Below are positions 19,918-31,069 of a DNA stretch of 64,000 nucleotides, in pieces. Every line of letters begins with the position of its first letter. The first letter of the stretch is position 1. Position numbers and translations under genes: made by a program. The stretch is from Pandoraea communis (lineage in GTDB: Bacteria > Pseudomonadota > Gammaproteobacteria > Burkholderiales > Burkholderiaceae). The DNA lies in assembly GCF_902459745.1 (NCBI RefSeq), contig NZ_CABPSJ010000003.1, positions 496,001 through 560,000 on the forward strand. Direction: 5' to 3'. The notes beneath the pieces are model-generated. The model was not told where the DNA came from. It saw nothing but the letters and a program-made list of their open reading frames with translations, and made no database searches.

Positions 19918-22397
19918 AGTCCTCCCCCGGATCCGGATGTCGTATCGCCTTCTAACGGTAACAGAATACAAAATGTACAACCATTCCGCACGCCATCGAT
20001 TTCATTGTTTTCTACCCAAAGACGGCCGTGGTGCGATTCGATGATCGAACGGCAGATGTTCAGGCCCATGCCCATGCCGTCCGACTTAGTACTAAAAAAG
20101 GGTTCAAACAATCGTTCGATTGTCGCTTCGTCTACGCCGGGCCCGTGATCCGAGACCTGGAATTCGACCGATTTGTCGCGACGCTCCACGTGCAGACGCA
20201 CCGTGGAGTCACGTCGCTGGCCTGGCGGCGGCGTGTAGCCGTGCATCGCCTCGGCGGCATTCTTGAGCAGGTTCACGATCACCTGTTCGATAAGAACCGG
20301 ATCGACGTTGATCTGTGGCAAACCTGCGGGCAACTCGGTGACGATGCGAATGCGGCGTTTGCGCGCCTCGATCTCGGCGAGGCCCACGGCATCCGCCACG
20401 ATCTCATAAATCGATGACGGTTGGCGCTTCGGCTCGCTGCGTTTTACGAATGCCCGGATCCGCTTGATGATCATGCCTGCGCGAACCGCCTGTTGGGATG
20501 TTTTCTCCAGGGCAGGCAATAACGTTTCCGGCGAGGTGCGGCCGGCACGCACGAGGGCCGCAGTGCCCATGCAGTAGTTATTGATGGCGGCGAGAGGCTG
20601 GTTCAGTTCGTGAGCGAGCGACGAGGCCATCTCGCCCATCGTCGTCAGACGTCCCGTGAACTGCAGGCGCTCTTCTTCCTGACGGGCCAATTCTTCCGCA
20701 TGACGCCGCGCCGTAATGTCGGTTGCCACCTGCAACTGTGCCAAGTGGCCGTCCACCCACTGAATATATTGGCGTCGGACTTCGAACCATTTCTGGTGTG
20801 CGGGCAGATAGATTTCCTGCGTCTCGGCCGCCGTGTCGGTAAGCGAGGCAGCCGGCAATCCGGCAAACGCGTCGACCATGTCGATGTGGTCGAGCGAGGC
20901 CGGCGAGAGTTCGCCACCGCCCGACAACTCCAGATGGCCTTCAGGGCGCGTGCCGAACAATTGGCGGTAGTAGCGGTTCGCAAACAGCAACTCGGCCTTG
21001 TCGACGGCGAGCACGGACACCGACGCGTCAAGGCTTTCGAGCACGGTCGTAAAGCGCTCGTGGGCTGCGGCGAGTTCCTCACGTGCCCGCTTCGGTTCGC
21101 TGATGTCGGTCAGCGAGGACATCCAGCCTGTCTGGCGGCCATGCGCATCCACGAGCGGTGAGACGAACATGCGTGCGTAGAAGATCGTGCCGTCCTTGCG
21201 CTGCACACGAATTTCGAACCCGTGCGAGGGGGCCTTGCCGCGCAGCGTCATGTCAATGCGACGCTGCATCTCGTGGATGTCGTCCTTGGGCCAGTAAGGG
21301 TAGGGCGGTGCCCGGTTCATGAGGTCTTGCTCATCCCACCCCGTCATCCGGCAGAACGCCGGGTTCACATAGGTGATATGGCCCTGAAGGTCGAGCACCC
21401 GCATGCCGATCACGATGGAGTTTTCCATCGCTCGCCGGAACGATGTCTCGTTGAACAGCGCTTGTTGGGCCTCGAATCGTTGGCGCGTATGCCGCCACAG
21501 GCTCCAGAGACTCCAGAGGACGAAGCAGGACAATCCGGCAATCAACCAGACCAGTGTGTTGTTGACGAAATTGCCGACCGCCGGATACGAATAGATCCGT
21601 ACGGCGAGGCTGTGGCCGGGCGGGTCGAGCAGTAACTCGTACGAGACGTCGCGCGGCAGAGGCGGTCGTGTCGATGTCGTCGCCAACTCGTTGTTGTGGG
21701 TGTCGATGAAGGACACTTTGAATTTGTCGCCAAGCTCTTGCGGCAATTCGTGAATCAGCAGGCCCTCGACGGAATACACGGCGCTGATCGTGCCGAGAAA
21801 TTCACGTTCGCGCAGCACGGGGACCTGAACGACGATGTAGCTCGCGCCGGACGCGTCGTAGATCAACGTGGAATAGGCCGATCGGCGCGAATCGCGGGCG
21901 GCACGAAATGCGACCAGGAGTTCGTCCTCCATCGGATGCTGAGCCGATCCCTGCAAACGCGAAGCGAAAGGCGAGTCGGCCGGCACTGCCCACTTCGGGC
22001 GTTGCGACGCATCGAGCCAGTTCATGAAGACGATGTCCGCATGATTCTGCATCAGCTCGCTCGCCGTATTCTGGAAGTGCGCAACGTCCTGCGGCTTTGC
22101 CGCCGTATCGCGGGCAAGTGAACTGATCTGGTCCTGAATGGCCAGCATATTGAGGCGGATCTGCTGCTGCGCCCAAGCCACGTTCCGATACAGCGTGTCC
22201 TGCTGCTGCTCCGTCTCTCGCCGATTCAGGCTCCACAGGATCAAACTCATCACCACGAGGAAGATCACAATGGAGACCAGCGGGACCAGCAGGTAGTAAT
22301 GCGACTCCGCGAACCCCTGCAACCAGCGATTGGAGCGGGCAGGCGCGGTGGCGGACCGGGACGGCGGAGCGGAGTTGGCAAGGCGTGGCGAAAGCAT
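19914..22397 (-). CDS. PAS-domain sensor histidine kinase (FixL/DctB-like)
   Basis: Membrane sensor kinase, 827 residues from ATG 22397. Order: a cytoplasmic basic N-tail, TM1 (residues ~34-55, VPLVSIVIFLVVMSLILW), a periplasmic sensing domain of about 250 residues, TM2 (LVWLIAGLSCFVLWSLW), two PAS domains with a PAC segment (RVQRKDGTIFYARMFVSPL), a HisKA domain with phospho-acceptor H596 in LAHELNQPLAAINN, and an HATPase domain (DHGPGVDEATIERLFEPFF, GMGMGLNICRSIIESHHG). The frame is open another 52 codons upstream, but this start gives a normal topology. The signal sensed is unknown. It is divergent from aceE across a 342-nt regulatory region. Confidence 0.92.
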   Translation of the reverse strand: MLSPRLANSAPPSRSATAPARSNRWLQGFAESHYYLLVPLVSIVIFLVVMSLILWSLNRRETEQQQDTLYRNVAWAQQQIRLNMLAIQDQISSLARDTAAKPQDVAHFQNTASELMQNHADIVFMNWLDASQRPKWAVPADSPFASRLQGSAQHPMEDELLVAFRAARDSRRSAYSTLIYDASGASYIVVQVPVLREREFLGTISAVYSVEGLLIHELPQELGDKFKVSFIDTHNNELATTSTRPPLPRDVSYELLLDPPGHSLAVRIYSYPAVGNFVNNTLVWLIAGLSCFVLWSLWSLWRHTRQRFEAQQALFNETSFRRAMENSIVIGMRVLDLQGHITYVNPAFCRMTGWDEQDLMNRAPPYPYWPKDDIHEMQRRIDMTLRGKAPSHGFEIRVQRKDGTIFYARMFVSPLVDAHGRQTGWMSSLTDISEPKRAREELAAAHERFTTVLESLDASVSVLAVDKAELLFANRYYRQLFGTRPEGHLELSGGGELSPASLDHIDMVDAFAGLPAASLTDTAAETQEIYLPAHQKWFEVRRQYIQWVDGHLAQLQVATDITARRHAEELARQEEERLQFTGRLTTMGEMASSLAHELNQPLAAINNYCMGTAALVRAGRTSPETLLPALEKTSQQAVRAGMIIKRIRAFVKRSEPKRQPSSIYEIVADAVGLAEIEARKRRIRIVTELPAGLPQINVDPVLIEQVIVNLLKNAAEAMHGYTPPPGQRRDSTVRLHVERRDKSVEFQVSDHGPGVDEATIERLFEPFFSTKSDGMGMGLNICRSIIESHHGRLWVENNEIDGVRNGCTFCILLPLEGDTTSGSGGGL

Positions 22398-22593
22398 GGC
22401 GAGATTGTAGCGCAGGCGCGCCGGTTTCCCTCTGCCGCGACCTGTTAAGGATGGCTTTTCGGAAGGGTCCGATGTTTTCGGTAAGACACCAGCGCAAAGT
22501 GCAACGGAGACCGATCGGTACGCTTTCAAATCGTGGTGTGATAGTGCCCGCAACCCTTTGATTTTATGTGCACTGCAACAGAATTCCGTATTA

Positions 22594-22654
22594 TGAAATT
22601 TGCTATCGTAATCTGAAATTTCGCTTGCGGAGGCAGGAATAACCTTCGTACAAT
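22594..22654 (+). promoter_or_regulatory. Candidate aceE promoter with upstream direct repeats
   Basis: The 342-nt divergent region between the kinase gene and aceE holds TTGCGG (22625-22630), an 18-nt spacer and TACAAT (22649-22654). Immediately upstream are two copies of TGAAATTT at 22594-22601 and 22614-22621, exactly 20 bp apart, which is a spacing suited to an activator bound on one DNA face. AAGGAGA lies before the aceE ATG. The boxes are predicted by eye only. Confidence 0.45.
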
Positions 22655-22739
22655 GCCCCGGTAAAAAAGCCGGTGGGCCCGTCCATGAAGCGGGTATCGA
22701 CCGTTACGCCAACCCGCTAACGACAGACAAGGAGACACC

Positions 22740-25427
<2,688 letters not shown>

Positions 25428-25524
25428 AGGCCGCTTCGCGCGGTGTGCGCGACCGTCAGCCGCCCCTTGGCGGCAGGCGGGCGCACGCCGCACGTCAAGC
25501 GCAGCCTCGAGGAGACTGTGGAAA

Positions 25525-27168
25525 ATGAGTCAAGTGATCGAAGTGAAAGTCCCGGATATCGGTGACTTCAAGGACTTGCCCGTCATCGACGTGCTGGTCA
25601 AGGCGGGCGACAAGATCGATGCCGAGCAGGCCCTGATCACGCTGGAGTCGGACAAGGCCACCATGGACGTGCCCAGCCCGGCCGCCGGTACCATCAAAGC
25701 GTTGAGCCTGAAGGTCGGCGATGAAGTATCCGAGGGTTCGCTGATTCTGACGCTCGAAACAGCGAACGGCTCGGGCGCCCAGGCAAACGGTGCCGCTGCC
25801 CCCGCGCCAGCCCCGCAGGCCGCTGCCCCGGTATCTGCACCAGCGCCGGCCGCCAGCGGCGGTACGAGCACGATCGACGTGAAGGTGCCGGACATCGGTG
25901 GTTACGACGATGTGCCCGTGATCGACGTGTTGGTCAAGGTGGGTGACACCGTGACGACCGAGCAATCGCTCGTCACGCTGGAATCCGACAAGGCATCGAT
26001 GGACGTGCCGAGCCCGGCGGCAGGTGTCGTCAAGGAACTGAAGATCAAGGTTGGCGACAAGGTGTCGGAAGGCACGTTGATCGTTGTGCTCGAAGGTGCT
26101 GCCACGGTGGCTCCGGCTAAGGCCGCAGCACCGGCGCCGGCACTCACTCCGGCTGCCCAGAGCGCGGCACCGGTAGCGCCGGCTCCCGCCGCTGCTCCGG
26201 CGCCTGCCGCCGGGCCGGCGGTTGCTGCTGCGGCCGGCAATCAGCCGATCAGTCACGCCAGCCCGTCGGTGCGTAAGTTTGCCCGTGAACTGGGTGTGGA
26301 CATTACGCAAGTGAAGGGCTCGGGTCCGAAGGGCCGCGTGGTCGTTGACGATGTGCGCAATTTCGTCAAGAGCGCACTCGCGGGCAACCGCCCGGCGGCT
26401 GCGGGTGCCGCACCGGCGGGGGGGGGCGAGCTGAATCTCCTGCCGTGGCCGAAGGTCGACTTCTCGAAGTTCGGCCCGGTCGAGCCGAAGGCACTTTCGC
26501 GTATCAAGAAGATTTCGGGCGCGAACCTGCATCGCAACTGGGTCATGATCCCGCACGTCACGAACAACGACGAAGCGGATATCGGCGAACTCGAAGCCTT
26601 CCGTGTGCAGTTGAACAAGGAAAACGAAAAGGCCGGTATCAAGGTGACGATGCTTGCTTTCGTTATCAAGGCCTGCGTCCTGGCCCTGAAGAAGTTCCCC
26701 ACGTTCAACGCGAGCCTCGACGGCGACAACCTCGTCTTCAAGCAATACTTCCATATCGGCTTCGCGGCAGACACGCCCAACGGTCTCGTTGTGCCCGTTG
26801 TTCGCGATGCCGACAAGAAGGGGGTGTTCGAGATCGCACGTGAGACCTCGGAACTGGCCAAGCTCGCTCGCGAAGGCAAGCTCAAGCCGGATCAGATGCA
26901 GGGCGGTTGCTTCTCGATCTCGTCGCTCGGCGGTATCGGGGGCACGACCTTCACGCCGATCATCAACGCGCCGGAAGTGGCGATTCTGGGCTTGTCGCGT
27001 TCGTATCAGAAGCCGGTGTGGGACGAGCGCAAGCAGCAGTTCCTGCCGCAACTGACGCTGCCGCTGTCGTTGTCCTACGATCACCGTGTGATCGACGGCG
27101 CCGAAGCCGCACGCTTCAACGCCTACCTGGGCCAACTGTTGCAGGACTTCCGTCGCGCAATGCTGTAA
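25525..27168 (+). CDS. aceF: Dihydrolipoamide acetyltransferase (pyruvate dehydrogenase E2)
   Basis: Core of the pyruvate dehydrogenase complex, 547 residues. Two lipoyl domains carry lipoylated K44 (ESDKATMD) and K156 (ESDKASMD), joined by Ala/Pro linkers. A peripheral-subunit-binding domain (SVRKFARELGVDITQVKGSG) and the catalytic acyltransferase domain with H520 in SYDHRVIDG follow. A run of nine G (26418-26426) lies in the flexible linker before the catalytic domain and is in frame here. Betaproteobacterial E2 usually has two or three lipoyl domains, so this is normal. Confidence 0.97.
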   Translation: MSQVIEVKVPDIGDFKDLPVIDVLVKAGDKIDAEQALITLESDKATMDVPSPAAGTIKALSLKVGDEVSEGSLILTLETANGSGAQANGAAAPAPAPQAAAPVSAPAPAASGGTSTIDVKVPDIGGYDDVPVIDVLVKVGDTVTTEQSLVTLESDKASMDVPSPAAGVVKELKIKVGDKVSEGTLIVVLEGAATVAPAKAAAPAPALTPAAQSAAPVAPAPAAAPAPAAGPAVAAAAGNQPISHASPSVRKFARELGVDITQVKGSGPKGRVVVDDVRNFVKSALAGNRPAAAGAAPAGGGELNLLPWPKVDFSKFGPVEPKALSRIKKISGANLHRNWVMIPHVTNNDEADIGELEAFRVQLNKENEKAGIKVTMLAFVIKACVLALKKFPTFNASLDGDNLVFKQYFHIGFAADTPNGLVVPVVRDADKKGVFEIARETSELAKLAREGKLKPDQMQGGCFSISSLGGIGGTTFTPIINAPEVAILGLSRSYQKPVWDERKQQFLPQLTLPLSLSYDHRVIDGAEAARFNAYLGQLLQDFRRAML

Positions 27169-27177
27169 CAGGCGGAC

Positions 27178-27210
27178 GCCGCCGGTAGCGCATAGGCGCA
27201 AACCGGCGGC
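27178..27210 (+). repeat. Inverted repeat between aceF and the BPH gene
   Basis: Nine-bp arms GCCGCCGGT and ACCGGCGGC enclose a 15-nt loop. There is no T tract, so it looks more like an mRNA stability or attenuation hairpin than a terminator. Confidence 0.5.
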
Positions 27211-27251
27211 GCTCGCGCGACAGCTTCAGGATCTGGACGGGGAGGGGCATC

Positions 27252-27833
27252 ATGACCACCGTGGTAGTCGTCAAGAAGGCAGGCGAGATCGCCATTGCCG
27301 CCGATTCGCTCGTGACGTTCGGCGACACAAGACTCTCGCAATCGTACGAGGAGAATCGCAAGGTTTTTCTCGTGGGCGATTCCTATGTCGGCCTGGCCGG
27401 CACGACCGCGCACTTTCCGGTCATGCGCGCCATTCTTTCCGGTATGGCAGACGAGTGCCGTCTGCACTCTCGCGACGAAGTGTTCCGCACGTTCTGTCGC
27501 GTCCATCAGAAGCTCAAGGAAGAGTATTTCCTCAACACGAAGGAAGAGGAGGACGATCCGTACGAGTCGTCGCAGATCACCAGCGTGATCGCGAATCCGA
27601 CGGGTATTTACGGGGTCTATTCCTACCGGGAAGTGTTTGTTTTCGATCGGTTCTGGGGGATCGGTTCGGGGCGCAACTTCGCGCTCGGTGCCATGTATGC
27701 CCTCTACGACCAGGATCTGAGCGCTAGCGCCATCGCCGAAGCGGGCGTGAAAGCGGGGGCGGAGTTCGACAAGAGTTCCGCCGGCCCGTTTCAGGTGCAT
27801 GCGTTTCCGATCGATACCACCATCAAGTCATAA
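27252..27833 (+). CDS. Proteasome-like Ntn-hydrolase, probable beta-proteobacterial proteasome homologue (BPH)
   Basis: 193-residue protein of the HslV/proteasome beta fold. After Met removal it begins with TTVVVVKKAGEIAIAADS, so the N-terminal threonine nucleophile and the Asp17 equivalent are present, with a basic pair (R35-K36 after processing) near the family lysine. GSGRNFALGAMYAL matches the proteasome GSG turn and helix. It is longer than HslV (about 175) and shorter than Anbu (about 240 or more), there is no adjacent hslU, and the sequence fits BPH, a ring-forming homologue described in Thiobacillus and Cupriavidus. It has a strong GGGGAGGGG ribosome site and lies between aceF and lpdA. 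Substrates and any partner ATPase are unknown. Confidence 0.8.
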   Translation: MTTVVVVKKAGEIAIAADSLVTFGDTRLSQSYEENRKVFLVGDSYVGLAGTTAHFPVMRAILSGMADECRLHSRDEVFRTFCRVHQKLKEEYFLNTKEEEDDPYESSQITSVIANPTGIYGVYSYREVFVFDRFWGIGSGRNFALGAMYALYDQDLSASAIAEAGVKAGAEFDKSSAGPFQVHAFPIDTTIKS

Positions 27834-27853
27834 ATGCGACAGGGAGACCCCGC

Positions 27854-29608
27854 ATGAGTCTCATCGAAGTCAAGGTACCGGACATCGGCGCAGAGGGCGT
27901 GGATGTCATCGAAGTGATGATCAAGCCGGGCGACAAGATCGCCAAGGAAGCGTCGCTCATTACGTTGGAATCCGACAAGGCCTCCATGGAAGTGCCGTCC
28001 GAAGTGTCGGGCACGGTCAAGGAGGTGAAGATCAAGGTGGGCGACAAAGCCAGCCAGGGCACACTGATCGCGCTGATCGAAGCCGATGATGCGGGGGCCG
28101 CCAAGGTCGCCGCTCCGGCGGCTGCGCCGGCACCGGCAGCGCCCGCTGCGCCTGCGGCTCCCGCGCCGGCCGCCGCCAAGCATAGCGGCGGCGCAGATAC
28201 CGAATGCGACGTGCTCGTGCTGGGTGCCGGTCCGGGAGGTTACTCGGCCGCGTTCCGCAGCGCTGACCTGGGCCGCAAGACGGTGCTCGTCGAACGCTAC
28301 GCAACGCTCGGTGGTGTGTGCCTGAACGTAGGTTGTATTCCGTCGAAGGCGCTGCTCCACACGGCGGCCGTCCTCGAAGAGGCGCAATCGCTGGGTCATC
28401 ACGGCATCTCGTTCGGGAAGCCCGAAGTCGATCTCGACAAGCTGCGCGCCTATAAGGAAAGCGTTGTCGGGAAGCTCACGGGCGGTCTGGCCGGCATGGC
28501 CAAGATGCGCAAGGTGGAAGTCGTTCGCGGCGTAGGCAAGTTCCTCGACCCGAACCATATGGAAGTCGTGGCCGAAGATGGCAGCAAGCGTACGGTGAAG
28601 TTCGCGCAGGCGATTATCGCTGCGGGCTCGCAGGCGGTGAAGTTGCCTTTCCTGCCGGAAGATCCGCGTATCGTCGATTCGACCGGCGCGCTCGAGTTGC
28701 GCCAATTGCCGAAGAAGATGCTGGTGATCGGCGGGGGCATTATCGGTCTGGAAATGGCGACGGTCTATAGCGCCCTGGGTACCGAGATTGACGTTGTGGA
28801 AATGCTCGATGGCCTGATGCAAGGTGCTGACCGCGATCTGGTCAAGGTTTGGGAGAAGATGAACGCGAAGCGATTCGGTCGCGTCATGCTCAAGACCAAG
28901 ACGGTGGGTGCCGAGGCCAAGCCCGATGGCATCTATGTGAAGTTCGAGGGCGAAGCTGCACCGGCTGAGCCGCAGCGCTACGACCTCGTGCTGGTCGCGG
29001 TGGGCCGCAGCCCGAACGGCAAGAAGATCGGTGCCGAGAATGCGGGCGTGTCGGTGGGCGATCGCGGCTTCATCTCCGTCGACAAGCAGATGCGCACGAA
29101 TGTGCCGAATATCTTCGCGATCGGCGACATCGTGGGGCAGCCGATGCTTGCGCATAAAGCCGTACACGAAGCGCATGTGGCGGCCGAAGCGGCGGCAGGA
29201 GAGAAGGCATACTTCGATGCCATCCAGATTCCGTCTGTGGCCTATACCGATCCGGAAGTGGCTTGGGCCGGCAAGACCGAGGACCAACTGAAAGCGGAAG
29301 GCGTGAAGTACGGCAAGGCCGTGTTCCCGTGGGCAGCATCGGGCCGCGCTATCGCCAATGGCCGCGACGAGGGTTTCACGAAGCTGTTGTTCGACGAAGA
29401 GACGCATCGCATCGTTGGCGGCGCGATCGTTGGCACGCATGCGGGCGATCTGATTGGTGAGCTGTGCCTGGCCGTCGAGATGGGGGCAGACGCCGTCGAC
29501 ATCGGCAAGACGATTCACCCGCACCCGACGCTGGCCGAATCGATCGGCATGGCAGCGGAGATCTACGAAGGCGTTTGCACCGACGTACCGCCTGCGCGCA
29601 AAAAGTAA
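27854..29608 (+). CDS. lpdA: Dihydrolipoamide dehydrogenase with N-terminal lipoyl domain (pyruvate dehydrogenase E3)
   Basis: FAD-dependent E3 that reoxidises dihydrolipoamide using NAD. The 584-residue protein starts with its own lipoyl domain (lipoylated K42 in ESDKASME) joined by an Ala/Pro hinge to the flavoprotein. That part shows the FAD motif VLGAGPGGYSAA, the redox disulfide C156/C161 (GGVCLNVGCIPSK), the NAD motif VIGGGIIGLEMA and the C-terminal catalytic HPHPTLAES. The lipoyl extension is common in betaproteobacterial and neisserial E3. It is the last gene of the operon, followed by a terminator. Confidence 0.97.
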   Translation: MSLIEVKVPDIGAEGVDVIEVMIKPGDKIAKEASLITLESDKASMEVPSEVSGTVKEVKIKVGDKASQGTLIALIEADDAGAAKVAAPAAAPAPAAPAAPAAPAPAAAKHSGGADTECDVLVLGAGPGGYSAAFRSADLGRKTVLVERYATLGGVCLNVGCIPSKALLHTAAVLEEAQSLGHHGISFGKPEVDLDKLRAYKESVVGKLTGGLAGMAKMRKVEVVRGVGKFLDPNHMEVVAEDGSKRTVKFAQAIIAAGSQAVKLPFLPEDPRIVDSTGALELRQLPKKMLVIGGGIIGLEMATVYSALGTEIDVVEMLDGLMQGADRDLVKVWEKMNAKRFGRVMLKTKTVGAEAKPDGIYVKFEGEAAPAEPQRYDLVLVAVGRSPNGKKIGAENAGVSVGDRGFISVDKQMRTNVPNIFAIGDIVGQPMLAHKAVHEAHVAAEAAAGEKAYFDAIQIPSVAYTDPEVAWAGKTEDQLKAEGVKYGKAVFPWAASGRAIANGRDEGFTKLLFDEETHRIVGGAIVGTHAGDLIGELCLAVEMGADAVDIGKTIHPHPTLAESIGMAAEIYEGVCTDVPPARKK

Positions 29609-29731
29609 CTCGCGTCGGCACTGGCGCTTGGCATCGAGTGTCGAGCATTTGCGGTGCAAGCGTCGAAGGCCGATGCGCTGGCGGACGCCCTCAATCGCGC
29701 CGTTCGCCATTGTGGCGTCTGTCAGAAGAAA

Positions 29732-29764
29732 GCCGTCATCCCATTCAGGGGTGGCGGTTTTTTT
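29732..29764 (+). terminator. Terminator after lpdA
   Basis: A 10-bp stem GCCGTCATCC(C) with GGGGTGGCGG (two G-T pairs, loop ATTCA) is followed by a run of T. The space from 29609 to 30031 otherwise holds only terminators and an 11-G run at 29866-29876. Confidence 0.8.
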
Positions 29765-29893
29765 ATGTGCGGATGTCGGCTGCGAAATGTCTGGCGCGAA
29801 CGCCTGCCGCATGCGTCGCGACTGGCGTTCGATCGACCCCGTCGCGGCGGGAAGGGCACAGGAGCGGGGGGGGGGGCGTCAAACCGCTGCCCC

Positions 29894-29920
29894 AAAAAGA
29901 AACCCGGCGCGGGCCGGGTT
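29894..29920 (-). terminator. Terminator after the phasin gene
   Basis: On the minus strand AACCCGGC and GCCGGGTT form an 8-bp stem followed by TCTTTTT. A second small palindrome (GGTACTT-A-AAGTACC, 29926-29940) lies just before it. Confidence 0.8.
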
Positions 29921-30031
29921 CGAAAGGTACTTAAAGTACCGAGGAGACAACTGGGTGTCGCTGTATCACTTTGAGACACAGCGACAGATTTTCAAGCGTC
30001 CCTCGCGACAGCGCTATAAAAGCGCTATCGA

Positions 30032-30592
30032 TTACTTCTTGGTGCTGGCAGCGCGCGAAGCCTGAGCGGCAGCCTTCGATGCAACGTTGGTCGCAGCAGC
30101 GAAGTTCGTCTCAGCGATCTCCACGGCTTGCTTGGTTGCCTTCTGCACGCTGTCGAAAGCGCTATTGGCAGCCGACAGTGCCGACTTGGCGAGTGCAACC
30201 GCCGACTCGGAACCGGCCGGGGCGTTCTTGGCCAGGTTGTCGAACAGCGCTTGGACATTGTGCGAGCCTTCAGCCAGTTGGGCTTCAGCCACCTTGGTCA
30301 CTTCAGCTTGCGTCGACGAAGCGATTTCATACAGGTGGCGGCCGTACGCGAGTGCCTTTTCGGCAGCCGGCTGGACGAGGTTGGCTTGCAGAGCGAGCAA
30401 CTCTTGCGCGTCCTTCACAGCGAAAGCCTTCTGCGCGGTCGAAGCGGATTCGGCCAGCGATGCCTTGACGGCTTGCAGGTTCAGCTCGACCAGCTTTTCA
30501 ACGCCTTCGAAGGCTTTGTTGGTCAGGCCAAACAGGGTTTCGAGGTTGGCTTTATGGGCGGCAGCGAGTTGCTCGGGGGTCAGAAACGACAT
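30032..30592 (-). CDS. phaP: Phasin family protein
   Basis: Polyhydroxyalkanoate granule surface protein, 186 residues, almost wholly alpha-helical and alanine-rich ([20 protein letters not shown] at the start, Lys/Ala tail). Phasins coat PHA granules and control their size and number. The N-terminal helix and the repeated AxxxA pattern are typical of the PhaP1/TIGR01841 group. AGGAGA lies before ATG 30592. It is alone on the minus strand with its own promoter and terminator; no PHA synthase is in the window. Confidence 0.92.
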   Translation of the reverse strand: MSFLTPEQLAAAHKANLETLFGLTNKAFEGVEKLVELNLQAVKASLAESASTAQKAFAVKDAQELLALQANLVQPAAEKALAYGRHLYEIASSTQAEVTKVAEAQLAEGSHNVQALFDNLAKNAPAGSESAVALAKSALSAANSAFDSVQKATKQAVEIAETNFAAATNVASKAAAQASRAASTKK

Positions 30593-30711
30593 GGCGTTCT
30601 CCTATGGTGTCATACACAACATATCGACCCACTCCGTGTTCGCTGGTTGGTTCTCACCTTATGTCGGTGAAAACACGGTTGGGGCCTCTCAAATCGATGC
30701 ATTCTCTTTTG

Positions 30712-30775
30712 TGCATCGCACAATTGCAAGTGTAGAGATATTTTTGGCAGTGTCAAGTCTTTTTTGTGCGCCGCA
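30712..30775 (-). promoter_or_regulatory. Phasin promoter flanked by two TGC-N3-GCA sites (possible PhaR operators)
   Basis: Read on the minus strand there is a perfect -35 TTGACA (plus 30751-30756), a 16-nt spacer and -10 TACACT (plus 30729-30734). TGCGCCGCA (30767-30775) sits just upstream of the -35 and TGCATCGCA (30712-30720) at the expected transcription start. This layout matches the PhaR control known for phaP1 in Ralstonia/Cupriavidus. The rest of the 477-nt gap up to 31069 shows no gene. Confidence 0.55.
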
Positions 30776-31069
30776 GCAATTCAACAAAAGCTTACAAAAT
30801 CAAAAGCTTGAGATCCCATCAGGGGCGAGTGACACTGCGTCGCGGCGACGTTTTCACGCTCCCCGGAGAGCCTTGATTGGTGCGGTTTTGCACTGTTTTG
30901 GCGCCCGGCGCACCATGCACGGCGATGGTACTATCAATAGGTTCCGGCACCGGCGGGACGGTAACGCATGCAAGATTGCTCTCGCTTTCGAAGGGGGCGC
31001 GTGCTGTCCGCCAGTGCCGATATTCTTCACCGCCTTTTTGCGTGCCGCATCTGCCGGCCACTCGCGTCG

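Noticed and set aside
27791-29812. 673-codon minus-strand open frame opposite lpdA
   Set aside because: It is an antisense shadow; low-complexity His/Arg-rich translation, no ribosome site, and lpdA is unambiguous. The similar long frames opposite aceE, aceF and bamB were dropped for the same reason.
29866-29876. 11-G homopolymer (also 9 G in aceF at 26418-26426 and 9 C at 61238-61246) as phase-variation tracts
   Set aside because: The first and third are intergenic and not at a promoter spacer; the aceF run is in an essential E2 linker and in frame. Sequencing slippage or chance is as likely.
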